A DNA stretch of 64,000 bases, from positions 60,954,803-61,018,802 of the forward strand of contig OY997588.1 of NCBI GenBank assembly GCA_963921825.1, in the 5' to 3' direction. Position 1 is the stretch's first letter, and every line of letters starts with the position of its first letter. A program made the position numbers and the translations under genes. Source of the stretch: Erodium maritimum. Its lineage: Eukaryota > Streptophyta > Magnoliopsida > Geraniales > Geraniaceae. The notes beneath the pieces were generated by a model that searched no databases, was not told the origin of the DNA, and saw only the letters and a list, made by a program, of their open reading frames with translations. Of the stretch, positions 23,463-34,740 are shown in pieces.

Positions 23463-24301
23463 TATTTTTTGAAACGGGTAACCGAATACTTTCATTAATA
23501 CCAATAGGTAACCAAACAGGATGAGGCGTGACCGCCTCGGGTTCAAGATGTATGTCCGGGCCGACCGTAGCAAGCCCGACGCTCATGGACCCATAATAAT
23601 AGCCCACTTGAAATCGTGGGCACAAACTCAAGACAACTCCTTACCAACGTCTCAAAACAGCGAGACTTGAAATGAAAAGTCCTAATCAACATAAGCAACA
23701 GAATGTCTAACCAACAATTTATTCGACCTAAAACAGAATAAAAAACTAGCACAGGATCGAAAGAACAAACCACCAAATCTGCGATGTCAGATCTTCTATG
23801 CCCCGTGCCATTGGAGTGATCTGGTATCGCCAATTCTTCGTCTTGATTCGCCCGAATCTTTCGAAGTAGTGCGGGAGACGGGAGCAATGATTCGAGACCT
23901 CGACCTATCGTCCTTCCTCCCGAATCCCAGATCCATCGAGGGATCGGACCCATGCCGGCGAGAGGTGGCCCTGGGGCGGGAAGCCGCTGCAGATGGAGGA
24001 CGGCACATGGAGCCCGTATCCCGGAGAACGGTGTTAGGAGGGCCACAGTGGCTATTGAAGGATGCATCGAATCGCGAGCGGTGGGGAGGAAGGCCAGATC
24101 GGAATCGAGAGGAGGAGCTAGCTCTGAAACTCGAGCAGATGCAGCGAGAAGCCTTGGAGAAGCAAGAGCGGGGTCGGCTGCGTGAACGGTGATGGTGGTG
24201 AGGGGGAGAGAGACGGTGGTCGACGAGATCTAGCGGCGACGACGACGAACCCTAGGTAGGATAGAATGGAACCTCACCTGGAGGTGTGTGTCTAATAATG
24301 A
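23463..24301 (-). mobile_element. Short non-LTR retroelement (LINE-like), minus strand
   Basis: The block lies between two copies of the 15-bp sequence TTAAATACTTCAAAA (23448-23462 and 24302-24316). On the minus strand it starts with a CT-rich GTCGTCGTCG leader and ends at an A-rich tail (GTTTCAAAAAATA) against the left duplication. This fits target-primed reverse transcription. A 174-codon minus frame (24067 down to 23543) begins in the leader but shows no domain I recognise. It is too short for a full LINE, so it is non-autonomous or internally deleted. Confidence 0.75.
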
Positions 24302-24416
24302 TTAAATACTTCAAAACATAGTTTCCTTTTAAGGACGATCTTCTCTCTCCTTTTCTCTTATAAAATGACATGTATTAACCTAAGTAAAACTTTTGCTCCT
24401 ATAAAACCTCTACATT

Positions 24417-26866
24417 TTTTTTTGAGGATAACCATGCAATTGTATTAAATCATAATAGAAGAGTTTGGTGGGTACTGAACCTGTACACCACCTACATAGG
24501 TAAAGACCAAACTGGGTGGGCATGTAATCATACTCCACCTACATAATTTAAACCAACTACGAAACTGAACTGAAACAAAAGCAAAAAAGTCGGCCCTAGT
24601 GAAAAGTTGCGGAAGTAGGGGGAGTCTGCGATAGCGTCTGGTGACACCGGTACAGCAATCTTCTTCCAATTGGTACGAGGCGGAGCCAGCCATGTTTAGG
24701 GGAACACTGGTGGACCTCCATCTCCCCCGGTATGTCAGCGTGCGTCGTCCTCCCTTGAGTGATACTGGTAGGGCTCCTGAACGCGGGATTGCTGACTCCG
24801 GACTGGCAGGGGAGAGAAACATCAACTGAAGATGGTGCCGTCTCCATCCATCCGCCGGGAAGGGGCCAAAGTTGACCCACCCCTCCCCGGGCCACCTCGG
24901 ACTCATTCCTTCAGGCGGGGGTGCTTGGTGCCCCCCGCCGCTGCTGCATGTGAGTCCCCGTCCGACGTAGTCGAATCCTCGGACTCGATCTGATCTTCCT
25001 CCCTCGCTAGGCGTTTTTTCCCAGAAAGCGTCGGACTCAGCTCCTTATGTACCCCATCGGATGGTACCGCCTCGGCATCCGTCTCAAAGGTCTGCTCCTG
25101 CTCCCTGCCGGGCCTATACCGCGGCGATGGTGTCCCCCCCCCCCCCGACCCCCCTTATTCCTTGCTTCCCCGTAGTTCCAGTTCGTACCCGGGATTGCCT
25201 TCCCATGCTTGGCCTTTTCCAAGGCCGATCTCGGGTCCCCCGGAGCTCGCAGTGAATGGCCCCTGGTTCCTCCCGGCACCGGGCATGACGGGAAAAGATG
25301 GCCCGCACAGCTACAGCCATACTAGTGGTTCGGTAAGTACTCATAGGAAATATGAAGTAAAGTCCGTACATGCGATTCCGATAACCGGAACCAAATTTGA
25401 CTCTGCAGCGGCTGACGGATATCTGCTCGGATTCTGATCCGCATGAAATCTCCCCAGCACCTTCCTGCCTCATCCACATCCACTGCCAGAGCACTACCGA
25501 TCCGGAACCCCACCTCTCTGTTCCAGGCCCCCACCGGCAGATTGGAGACTCTGGCCCAGACCGAGAACTGATGGAAGCTCAGTTCGCTCACCTGCATGTG
25601 AGCCCGCAGATCCGTGAATAGGACCAAGGACTCCCAGAACGCCCATGGTTCCCCTGCCAGGACCCGCGCCCGCTCCCGCGCTGTGCGGAAGAAAAAACCA
25701 ACCAAGCCCCCCTCCAGCGGGCGGGCCTCCACCTTCAGCCCCCACAGGTCCTCCATCCGTTCCACCAGAGACCTCCAGAAGAACCGCTTTGATGTCAAGA
25801 CCTTGGCAGCGAGAGCAAAACGGAAGTTCTCCCCATCCTTGGATATGTCCCCTGCCGGGACGACAACCTCCATGATGCTAAGGGAGGAGAGCTGTGCATC
25901 CAACTCCGGCAATGCCCCCTCCTCCCCCGTCTCTTCCTCGAGACCGTGCTCCCGGTCCCCCCCGGTCGGTCTGGCCACCGGCCGACGGCCTTGATCGCGT
26001 GCTGCCTGCCCCGCTCCTCTTGTGTCGGCCCGACCCGCACCATATCGACTTGCCCACCTGGCCACGTCTCCCGGACCAGCCCCATCAGTTCTACCACCCC
26101 GGCCCACCCGGGGCACCCAGTTGCCCTGGCCCAGGCCCACTCGCCTTGCATCCCCCATGAAAGCACCCGCACGGCCCAGCCCAGGCCCAGCTCCCGGCCC
26201 AGACTCGCTAGGGTTTGCGTCATCCTCGACCACCGCCTTCCCGTTCCGCCGCCTTCGTTCCAGCGCCTCGGGCGACTCCCTGATCGTCTCCTCCGAATCC
26301 AGCCGGTCCCCTGCCGGCGGCCTGCACCCAAAACTATCCGCATGCAGCACCCCCGCCGGCCGAAAGTGCGAGCCCCGGCGAGGTCTACTCTGCGTCCCCC
26401 GTGCCGGAGATCGTGTCATCAGTCCAGTCCGAACCTCCCCACCACGGACCACCTCCCCCGGCTCCCTGGACGCCGAGAAGATCATATCCTGTATCGGCTC
26501 GACCCTCATCCACGACTCCACCGACAAGGAGTCAGCCCCCGCCGCTTCGACCCGCTCTCCGTCTCCCGAGGAGAGCTGCACCACCTGCACCGCCGCCGGC
26601 CCCGTTCGCCTCAACCCCACACCACGGCCAGGGATGTCAGATCCCGCCGCCCCTCTCGCCTCCACAGCCCCGGCCCCTCCATTCGCCGCCGACACTGCCT
26701 CCAACTCGACCATCAGTGGCTGCGTCTCCACTGATAACACCTCCTCCGACTCCTCCCACGCCTCCGGATCTACAGACAGAGAAGACAACCTCCCGTTCTC
26801 CATGCTCTCCAACCACGAAAGCAAAAAACCGAATCTTGGGTTTCAGAGATAAAGCTCTAGACGACT
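24417..26866 (-). mobile_element. ORF1-only LINE, minus strand, with 11-bp TSD
   Basis: A 2450-bp non-LTR element with A-tail (T run at 24417-24423 on the plus strand) and the duplication ACCTCTACATT at 24406-24416 and 26867-26877. It carries a gag-like ORF1 (DUF4283 plus zinc knuckle) but no endonuclease or reverse transcriptase. The GC-rich ORF1 half runs straight into a 3' UTR-like tail ending in GGTTATCCTCAAAAAAAA. Because both ends and the TSD are present, the missing ORF2 was absent before insertion, or was deleted in the template. A second element of the same plan lies at 32079-34326. Confidence 0.88.
25037..26803 (-). pseudogene. LINE ORF1 protein, DUF4283 plus CCHC zinc knuckle, one internal stop
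   Basis: The ATG at 26803 opens a frame with a disordered Gly/Arg/Glu-rich N-terminal part of about 300 residues. A DUF4283-type domain follows (LAAKVLTSKRFFWRSLVERM, LAGEPWAFWESLVLF, FSVWARVSNLPVGAWNREVG, DVDEAGRCWGDFMRIRI). The frame meets TAG at 25322-25324 exactly where the first Cys of the knuckle should be, then continues open with YGCSCAGHLFPSC and a basic tail down to 25037. The family binds RNA as the LINE ribonucleoprotein coat. The several overlapping plus-strand frames are shadows of this GC-rich ORF. Confidence 0.88.
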
Positions 26867-26877
26867 ACCTCTACATT

Positions 26878-27209
26878 AATAAGCTATGTGATATCATATA
26901 CATTTAAATGTGGTAGAAACGTGTACCTTCCAGATTCCTAAACACCCTTTTAACCATCGTTGGAAAAGGAAAGAACCATTTCAATTTTGGTAAATGACTA
27001 AAATACCACTAATTCCTAGCACTCACTCACAAACAAAACCCCTCTCCAAAACTGCTCAAACTTGTAGAGAAAACACTTGGCTTGGACCAATCAAAACAAG
27101 CAATACAACTTTATTCATACTTATACACATTAACACTTGTATATATAGTATATACACAGATGGAAACAGAGAGTCCAAGAGAGACAAAAAAAAATAAAAG
27201 AAAATAAAA
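26878..27209 (+). promoter_or_regulatory. Promoter of the GH9 gene
   Basis: A CCAAT box lies at 27087-27091 (GGACCAATC) and a TATA box at 27140-27147 (GTATATATAGTA), about 60-70 bp before the start codon at 27210. This leaves a short A-rich 5' UTR. The LINE TSD ends at 26877, so the usable upstream region is about 330 bp before retroelement sequence begins. Confidence 0.65.
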
Positions 27210-28760
27210 ATGGAGAAGAACCCAACATTTGTGCTCTGTTTTACACTTTTCTCCATCCTCGGCAGCTTCTCCTCGTGCCACTGCCACCACCACCACTACG
27301 GCCAAGCTCTATCCAAAAGCCTCCTCTACTTCGAGGCTCAGCGCTCCGGCCGCCTCCCCCACGGCCAGCGTATTACCTGGCGCCACCATTCCGGCCTCCT
27401 CGACGGCCTCGAACAAGGCGTAAGATCCAATCTTTCCATCAACCCAATTCCCAAAACCATGCCAATCGAATGTCTCAACATTCACTTGACATTTAATTTT
27501 TGTGCAGGTGGACTTGGTCGGAGGGTACTACGACGCCGGCGACAACGTGAAATTCGGCCTCCCAATGGCGTTCACGGTGACCCTCCTGTCGTGGGCGGTG
27601 ATCGAGTACGGCGACCAGATCGCCGCCGCCGGAGAGTACGCTCACGCGCTGGAGGCGATCAAGTGGGGGACTGATTACTTCATCAAGGCGCATACTCATC
27701 CAAACGTGTTATGGGCAGAGGTAAATTCAAAAACCGATTAATCATCGTTAATTAATTTAATTAATAGAGTGACTCTATCCATGAACCGAATTAATGTTGG
27801 TAATAAATGCTCAGGTGGGTGATGGCGACACCGACCACTACTGCTGGCAGCGGCCGGAGGACATGACGACGTCGAGGCAGGCGTACAAGGTCGACGAGAG
27901 CCACCCCGGATCCGACGTCGCCGGAGAGACGGCGGCGGCAATGGCGGCGGCGTCGATCGTGTTTAGGAAAACAAACCCACATTACTCCCACCTACTGCTG
28001 CACCATGCACAACAGGTCAGTCCCATTTAATGTGGTGGTTGTACTTGTAGCCGTGTACAGGTTCGGTACACTTATTTATACCCAATATGGTTTTGGTTTC
28101 AAAATTGAGTCGACTCTACGGTATTATTAACTCACTTATTGTACATGAATTTGGGGTGTTATTGTAGTTGTTTGAATTTGGGGACAAGTACAGGGGAAAA
28201 TATGATGGGAGCATAGAGGTGGTTCGAGGATACTATCCGTCGGTGAGCGGATACATGGATGAGCTGTTGTGGGCTGCTTTGTGGCTCTACAAAGCTACCG
28301 ACAATGAGGAGGTCTATTTGAGGTTTGTATTGGACAATGCTCGTGCCCTTGGTGGGATCACTTGGTCCATGTCTGAGTTCAGTTGGGATGTTAAGTTCGC
28401 CGGTGTACAGCTCCTCGCTTCCATGGTAATTTTTTTACTACTACTCACTAGGTCCAACAATCTCTAGCGGTAATCACGCAATCGTAACGATTTTGGGGTG
28501 AAAGGCGAATTGTCTGGTTTTCGCTCTTTAGAGCATCTCTAATACTGGTTGGTTCGCTGGCAATTCGTTGTTGATGGAGACGAAACGACGGCGATTCGTA
28601 ATCGATTCGCAGACGCTTAGGTGCTGACGGTGAGATTACCGTTGGCATGATGCGCTGGCGGTTACCATACCAGTTTCTCATTTTCTTTCTTTGTTTATTA
28701 TTGTTTTCAATTTTTAATATTTTTTTCAATTTTTCAATTCCTTTCTTTTTATATATTCTG

Positions 28761-28801
<41 letters not shown>

Positions 28802-30248
28802 AAAAAATTAATTCTAATTCTTTTTCTTTATAATTCTTTTATTAAATTTTTTTGTTAATTCTTATTTTTAATTATTTTTCTAATTCCTTTTCTTTTTAAT
28901 TTGTTTATTAATTTTTATATTGTGAAAAAAATAGTACGAACAGTCGGCACTATCAACCTATTAGTGATAATGTTGATTGATAGAAAATTTTAATATTTGT
29001 TATTCAAACAACCTATTATTAGAGATGCCATTAACCCTTCTATTCACCCCTACTATGGGAGGTATAAGATATCGATTAGCATAAATAAAATACAAAAATA
29101 CACATATATTCCGTTTGGTTTATCATAACCCATAAATGATTCGTAACGAGTTATAAATGAGATGTTTTTTCGTACAAAACATCGGACTAGGATTAATTGA
29201 TTTGGGTTTGAGTATTAGTTACTAAATGTAATGGTAACTTGGGTGGCAAGGCAATTACCCAACAAACACATGAGAATTTGCAGTCTTTTTCTGTTACAAA
29301 ATAAAACAAAGAAAAACATCCACATTCCTTGCGTGTTTGCCTATATAGAGAATACCACCGACTCTTCTCTTTTTTTCTCCACCTTCTTTACATTTATCTT
29401 ATTTTATTTCATTTTCAACTTTTTTAAAATTACAAAACGATCCCCAGTCCCCCACCTGAATTCAAAGTGGCCTTTACCTTTACTTTTGATTTATATTTAA
29501 CAAAAAACATATTCACGTGTTTTACTTTTACCTCTCATAAGTTGCATATTGGGGCTCTAACTCTATCGATATTGCATTGCAGTTGATGACGGAACAGAAA
29601 CACAACAAGCACGAGCACATATTGGAACAGTACCTCTCCAAAGCCGAGTACTACTTCTGCGCCTGTATGAACAAAAACGAAAACGGAAAAGATAACGTGC
29701 GGCGCACCCCAGGGGGCTTACTGTACGTCCGCGAGTGGAACAACATGCAGTACGTATCAACTACAGCGTTCCTCCTCACGATCTACTCCGACCATCTCCG
29801 GTCAACGAATCGGACGCTCAGATGCCCGGTATCCCCGGTCGGCCCACAAGAGATCTTCTCATTCGCTAAGTCGCAGGTCGATTACATCCTCGGGTCGAAT
29901 CCTATGGCCATGAGCTACTTGGTAGGGTACGGTCCACGATATCCGCGAAGGATGCACCACAGGGGAGCGTCGGTTGCTTCGTACAAAGAAAACAAGGGTT
30001 TCATCGGGTGCACGCAGGGGTATGACAACTGGTACACTCGGGCGGACCCGAACCCGAATGTGGTGGTTGGGGCCCTCGTGGGTGGGCCCGACAGAGAGGA
30101 CCGGTTTAGGGACGAAAGAGAAAATTTCAGACAGACTGAGGCCTGCACATACAATACAGCAGCACTTGTGGGTGTTTTTGCAAAACTCAATAGTTTACAA
30201 CAAAATAATGATACCAAAGTTTATTCTGCCTTAGTTGCTTCTATTTGA
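27210..30248 (+). CDS. Endo-1,4-beta-glucanase, glycoside hydrolase family 9 (class B), secreted
   Basis: Five exons: 27210-27419, 27508-27720, 27815-28015, 28168-28425 and 29583-30248, all with GT-AG introns in phase 0, giving 515 residues. The protein starts with a hydrophobic signal peptide ([14 protein letters not shown]), then an unusual CHCHHHH stretch at the start of the mature protein. GH9 hallmarks are intact: [14 protein letters not shown] with the catalytic Asp pair, the His signature [19 protein letters not shown], and the proton-donor Glu in [25 protein letters not shown] sequence. There is no carbohydrate-binding module and no membrane anchor, so it is a class-B apoplastic enzyme acting on cell-wall beta-1,4-glucans such as amorphous cellulose. 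The long last intron (1157 bp) holds a (TA)n tract and a possible MITE. No lesion is seen. Confidence 0.95.
28531..29028. mobile_element. Possible MITE in intron 4 of the GH9 gene
   Basis: The phrase GAGCATCTCTAATAC at 28531 has an inverse, TATTAGAGATGCC, at about 29014-29027. TTA precedes the left end and follows the right end one base out. The interior is AT rich and non-coding. This would fit a PIF/Harbinger-type MITE, but the terminal match is only about 13 bp. Confidence 0.35.
28765..28798. repeat. (TA)n microsatellite in GH9 intron 4
   Basis: An uninterrupted TA repeat of about 17 units. It is a likely length-polymorphic marker. Confidence 0.9.
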
Positions 30249-30290
30249 AAGGGGGGATTAAAATATTCTTTTTGTTTGTTTCAATTTTCA

Positions 30291-30296
30291 AATAAA
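30291..30296 (+). terminator. Polyadenylation signal of the GH9 gene
   Basis: AATAAA occurs 43 bp after the TGA stop (30246-30248), preceded by a TTTGTTTGTTT-rich stretch typical of plant far-upstream elements. Confidence 0.65.
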
Positions 30297-30503
30297 ACAA
30301 CGGGTTGTAGGAAAGTGTTTTTTTGCCAATTATTTTCTTTCTTTTGTGTATACATTGGAAGAAAATGAAATTGTTTATGCGAGTGTATTTACATTGTTGA
30401 GACATTATTTATCATTTTTTATGTGTGTTAGATTAATGGAGGAATTCCATGATCAAAGGGACGCTTTGGTTATTGGGCCCCAACCGAAGGTGATTTCTAT
30501 TCG

Positions 30504-31236
30504 TTTTTTTATTGGATAGATCCCCAGTAGAAGACCTTATGGTTTCGGGTTCTCGGCAGTGGGATGAATCGATGTAGATGAGAAGGATGGACAGATCCAT
30601 TTAACCGGCCAATTCGTTGGTGGTTGTCGGGCCTTAGGTATAGCGGCACACGCCTCGCGCCATGCGGTAAGGTGGGCTTTAGCCGCTGAAATTACCTTTA
30701 GAGCAGCCGGTCTAATCCCATACCATTTAAGCTCATTTATGGTTTTCCAAATCTCCCAGAGAACATAGAGGACCCTGCACCATCAATACCCTCCTACCAT
30801 TGCACAAATCCCCCCAGAGTAGATGGGAGAGGGGTACCTCCAAACTGCGTCCAGCAGACCCTTGCGAACCCACATTCCAAGAAAAGATGATCCACAATTT
30901 CATGAACTCTGCCACAGACATCACAGGTTGGTGAAACGGGAACGTATCGTTTGTTCAAGTTTGTGGAGACTTGTAGCGTATCCATGAGATACCGCCATAG
31001 AAAGATCCGGAGGCGACCCGATACAAGGATATCCCATATAAACGTCCAAATCACCAAAGTTGTATGTTGGCGAGCCCTATGTCGTTCAGCTGCTAGGAAC
31101 GAGTACCCTACTTTGGTGGTATAAGTGCTCATTCTCTCGCCACAAGTGTGTAGTTCCTCAACCTCCTTTTCCCCTACTCTATCTAAACCAGGGCTGGATG
31201 GAATCAGGTCCCAGAGTATCGTGGAAGATGATGGCG
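30504..31236 (-). pseudogene. LINE ORF2 C-terminal fragment (zf-RVT domain), minus strand
   Basis: The minus frame reads TTKVGYSFLAAE, WTFIWDILVSGRLRIFLWRY, then CDVCGRVHEIVDHLFLEC and FARVCWTQFGG. This is the zinc-binding region found after the reverse transcriptase of plant LINEs. The C-terminal tail continues in shifted frames to about 30512, and a T run at 30504-30511 is the A-tail. It is a 5'-truncated copy with only the last part of ORF2. Confidence 0.85.
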
Positions 31237-31530
31237 CGTGTCCGATGCCCCTACCTGCCTCGCTAGGACATGTCCCTCCGCCACACACTCGATCTCCACC
31301 CCCATCTCAGAAAACTGCTCCCATCCCCCCAATTCCCATATTCCGCTTCCGGATACCGTTCAAAATTGGTACCCAGGCTCAGGGGTCCTCCCATTGCAGC
31401 CGGAAAAACCAGACATTCGCATACTAGCGTGGAATTGCCAGGGGATGGGAACCCGGCTGCATAAGCAGCATCTGAAGTCGCCTCTAAAGCTGCCGTCGTC
31501 GCGTCCATCTCCCTGACCTCCACCATCGCA
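31237..31530 (+). pseudogene. LINE ORF1/ORF2 junction fragment, plus strand
   Basis: The plus frame contains KPDIRILAWNCQGMGTR near 31400-31455, the standard start of a LINE apurinic-like endonuclease, after Pro/Ser-rich sequence. The rest of the endonuclease is lost soon after. It lies back to back with the minus-strand zf-RVT fragment, so at least two LINE insertions or a rearrangement formed this junction. Confidence 0.7.
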
Positions 31531-32078
31531 CCCTCCTCGACCCCTCTCTCGAATCTGGATCTAGCTAATCGAGCGGGCCGTTTTTATTTTATCTGATTTC
31601 GTTTTTGCAGGGTCAAAAACTAGCAAGTAGAGATTCAGGGACTTTTACTAAGAGGGAACCTTGTTTCGCGTATATCCTCCCAATACAACTGTTGTAGTTC
31701 AAATTTGTTTTTTCCCCATATGCAGTGTTGCCTCCTACTATTGATGCAGTCCTTGGCCAGGTTTCGGAGCAGGCCTTCCAATACCGTTTCCTCATCCCCC
31801 ACCTTTCCTTCCTGCCTATATGGCGCTTGCCTATAGGGTTTTTCATCCAATACCGTCGGTGACAGTTATAATGTCAAAAGAATAGCGAACAGTTTGTGTT
31901 CTATGTCTATTCTTTGTGGTCAGAAATTTTTAGGATGCACTCACTTGTAGTTGATAATCTGAATTAATGAAATTGCATCTTTTAGTAAAAAACAAAAGTG
32001 AAAATATCACAAAATTACGTATGATTATCACATATAACTATAAAATTTGTCTCGATGATAGATTAATATTTATTTTCA
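31531..32078. other. LINE-derived or unassigned spacer
   Basis: A mix of short minus-strand frames with no clear domain and then AT-rich sequence from about 31860. I cannot assign it further. It ends with the left target-site copy at 32064-32078. Confidence 0.35.
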
Positions 32079-34326
32079 TTGTAGATTCAAAAAAAATGTA
32101 AACTCTCTCTCGCAAGTAAGTTGATATCTCCTCCTTCCTGAGGCAAAACCCTAGCTCCCTATGGAGCTTCCTACCACTTTCGCCGACATGACCGCTGCAC
32201 CCACCGCTGGTATTGTCCCATCGTAGTACCATCTGGAGCATCACCTACCACGTGTGCCCCCACCGCGCCCCTCCTCGGGTGTGGTGCCTCCTCATAAACC
32301 GAGACGACGGAGACCGACGAAGCAACCTGCTTTGGTCCATGTCTCTCTCTCCCCCATTGCAATCACCCCTTCTAGTCCACCGACGGGGTTTTCGTCTTCT
32401 CTCCAAGATCCTATGAATTTGTAGCAAACCTCTTTGGGGTCATCCTTCCAAGACCAAAACCCTAGCTTCAACCGCAAGTTACGCTAGGGTTTTGGCGCTA
32501 CCTCCACCTCCACTCATCATCAACGACTCGGCGGCTCCTCTGACTCTTTGAACTACGTCTGTTCCCCAGCCGTCATCAGACCCTTCTCCACCCAACGCTT
32601 CGCACCCGTCATCGGAGGTTCATGTATCTGCCCCGCCGCCTCCACTGGTTAGGGACCCCTCTCGGGGTAAGGCTCTTATGATTGACCCGGTGAGGGAGGA
32701 ACTAGGGCGAAAGGAGTTGGAGGCCCTCTATGATAGATCTTCATCCCCAACATTGACCGGGTTCCGATGATCCCAGCATTGCTCTATCCTCCGCCAGGAA
32801 TGGTCCACCGTCGTAGATTTTTCAAACCCAAGGAGACTGGGACCGCCTCATAATAGTCAGACCTACTTGTGTCGCTGGAGTCTCATCTGCTCAATCTACA
32901 AGATGGCCTCTTGGCCTGCTCGCTAGAGGAGAGTAAAGATGAGGTGGTGGAAGTCCCATACCAACCTGTGAGCCCATCGGTCCTAGTACATCAACAGTTT
33001 TCCATGCTGGGCAAACTATGAACCTCCAAGCCACTAAGGCATAGTGGAAGTCGGCCGAAGGTTTGGTTATCAAGGACATCGGGCCTAGGGTGTTCGGGTT
33101 TTACTTCGAGACAAAGACGACATGCTCATGGGTTTGTGGGAACGAGTTGTGGTGCTTTGATAGACGGCCCCTCCTGCTGGCTTATTTGGACTCAATGGCT
33201 AGGGAGCCTCCTACTTTGGATCGACTACAACTTTGGGTGTATGCCCATGGTCTCCCTCCGGTAGTGCGCACCAAAACCATGGGAGAGACGATCGGCTCGA
33301 CACTAAGATTGTGTGTTGAGGTCACATGTGAGCAATGAGGCATCTACTAGGGCGGTACAATGAAGGTCATATTTTGGCACCTTGTGGAGCGCCCTCTTCG
33401 CCGTCAGATTCTGCTTCGATTCCGTGAATTTCTCGATCCGGTTTATGTAACTCTTACCTATACAAAACTCCCTGTGTTTTGTTTTAATTGTGGCATGATT
33501 GGTCATATGGTGGTTGAATATGATCGGGAGATGGTAGGTACGCCCAGGTTCGACTTCTCCATCTTAAAGTATCAAAGGGACCGTCAACCTAAGATGTATG
33601 CAACGGATTGGGATGGTCAGCTATCTCATCGACCGATGTCCTCGACTTCTCCACCTCATGGTGTCTTGTCTCGAGGCAGGGGCCCAATAGTATCCTCGGT
33701 TACTGTAGTTCAGGGTGTGAGCCCTCGAAGCATCCCCAAGACTCGGTTGATTGATCCAGGTTGGAAGAACTTGGTGTTCGGCCAACCCTCTGGGGGCAGT
33801 AGAGCCGATCCCCCACACCTGCTTGGGCACAGAGATAGAACTGGACTTGGAGCTGGACCTGAGTCTAGTTGTAGAGTAGGAGTTAGGGGAGTGAAACAAG
33901 GTTCCGTTGGGGAGCCCCGAGATGATCAGGACCGAGCAGAGAAATATCCTTGCATGGAGGAATGAAAGGAATTCAGTGATCTGAGGACTAGCCTTGGGAG
34001 GGGTCCCTAGGAAGAGCTCTGCCTCCCTTTGAGGCTGATGACAGCAGGTACGGTCGCACTCTACAGAGTATGCAACAGGAAGGCACTACCTTGAGTAGTA
34101 GTCATCGGTTTCCTTGTAGTTTCTTTTTCGCTTCAGTTGGCCTTTATGGCTTTTCAAAAAACCGCATGTGTCGGTTCATTTGTTACAGAGATGTGTAGAC
34201 AGACCTTCGGGGCTCAATACCATGCAATAACTCTTTTATTGTGGTCAGGAGTTTCCCTAATGCACTTCTATTGTCGTTTGGACCCTTTTTTTTTCTTCAT
34301 GAAATTGCACCTTTTTATTCAAAAAA
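32079..34326 (+). mobile_element. ORF1-only LINE, plus strand, with ~15-bp TSD
   Basis: The block is flanked by TAATATTTATTTTCA (32064-32078) and TAATATATTTATTTTCA (34327-34343; 2-bp indel) and ends in an A7 tail at 34320-34326. It encodes only a decayed ORF1 with DUF4283 and zinc-knuckle features, followed by about 0.9 kb of 3' sequence without endonuclease or RT motifs. It has the same architecture as the element at 24417-26866 in the opposite orientation, but little direct sequence similarity, so these are separate lineages. Confidence 0.8.
33063..33965 (+). pseudogene. LINE ORF1 remnant: DUF4283 and CCHC knuckle
   Basis: Two frames (33063-33338 and 33360-33965) cover the domain: ELWCFDRRPLLLAYLDSMAR, LQLWVYAHGLPPVVRTKTMG, then FLDPVYVTLTYTKLPVFCFN and CFNCGMIGHMVVEY. 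The last knuckle Cys is Tyr. A stop and frame change at 33339-33360 separate the halves, and the N-terminal part upstream (32100-33060) is broken into short frames. The C-terminal part is Gly/Arg/Ser rich. Confidence 0.82.
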
Positions 34327-34343
34327 ATAATATATTTATTTTC

Positions 34344-34737
34344 ACTTTATTCGTTAATTTTCCATCCAATAAGTACAAAGAGTCCAAAATAACCCACATT
34401 ATTGACCAAGTTTTCAAAACATTTCATTAATTCCAGGCTCACATATAATACATCATTGTTTTAGGCCTTTCAAGGCTTGCTAGATTGGCTTTCCTGAGTT
34501 GCATATAGTTTAGACACGATTTCGACGAACTCATCGAAAAATGCAAAGAAACTAAGATGAATGTTGAGAGATAGAGGGGTCTAGTTTGGGATCTTTATTA
34601 TGCATCCATCAGTCACATTTAGGATTTCCAAACTATAACTCTTTGAGCATCCCACAAACGAGACTATGATTTTGGATAAACCAGTTGAAGAATATGAAAT
34701 GGGTTGGGTTACAGAAGTATATGAGCGATAGAGGGTA
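34344..34737. other. Unannotated spacer
   Basis: AT-rich sequence between the LINE and the Harbinger element. No gene or repeat is supported. Confidence 0.4.
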
Positions 34738-34740
34738 TTA

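Noticed and set aside
23869-24192. A plus-strand Glu/Arg-rich frame (LALKLEQMQREALEKQERG) as a coiled-coil gene
   Set aside because: It lies antisense in the leader of a TSD-flanked retroelement that runs on the minus strand, and no start context or partner exons are seen.
26022-26852. A 276-codon plus-strand open frame and several other long plus-strand frames
   Set aside because: They are shadows of the GC-rich minus-strand LINE ORF1, with Pro/Arg/Ser-rich content and no domain.
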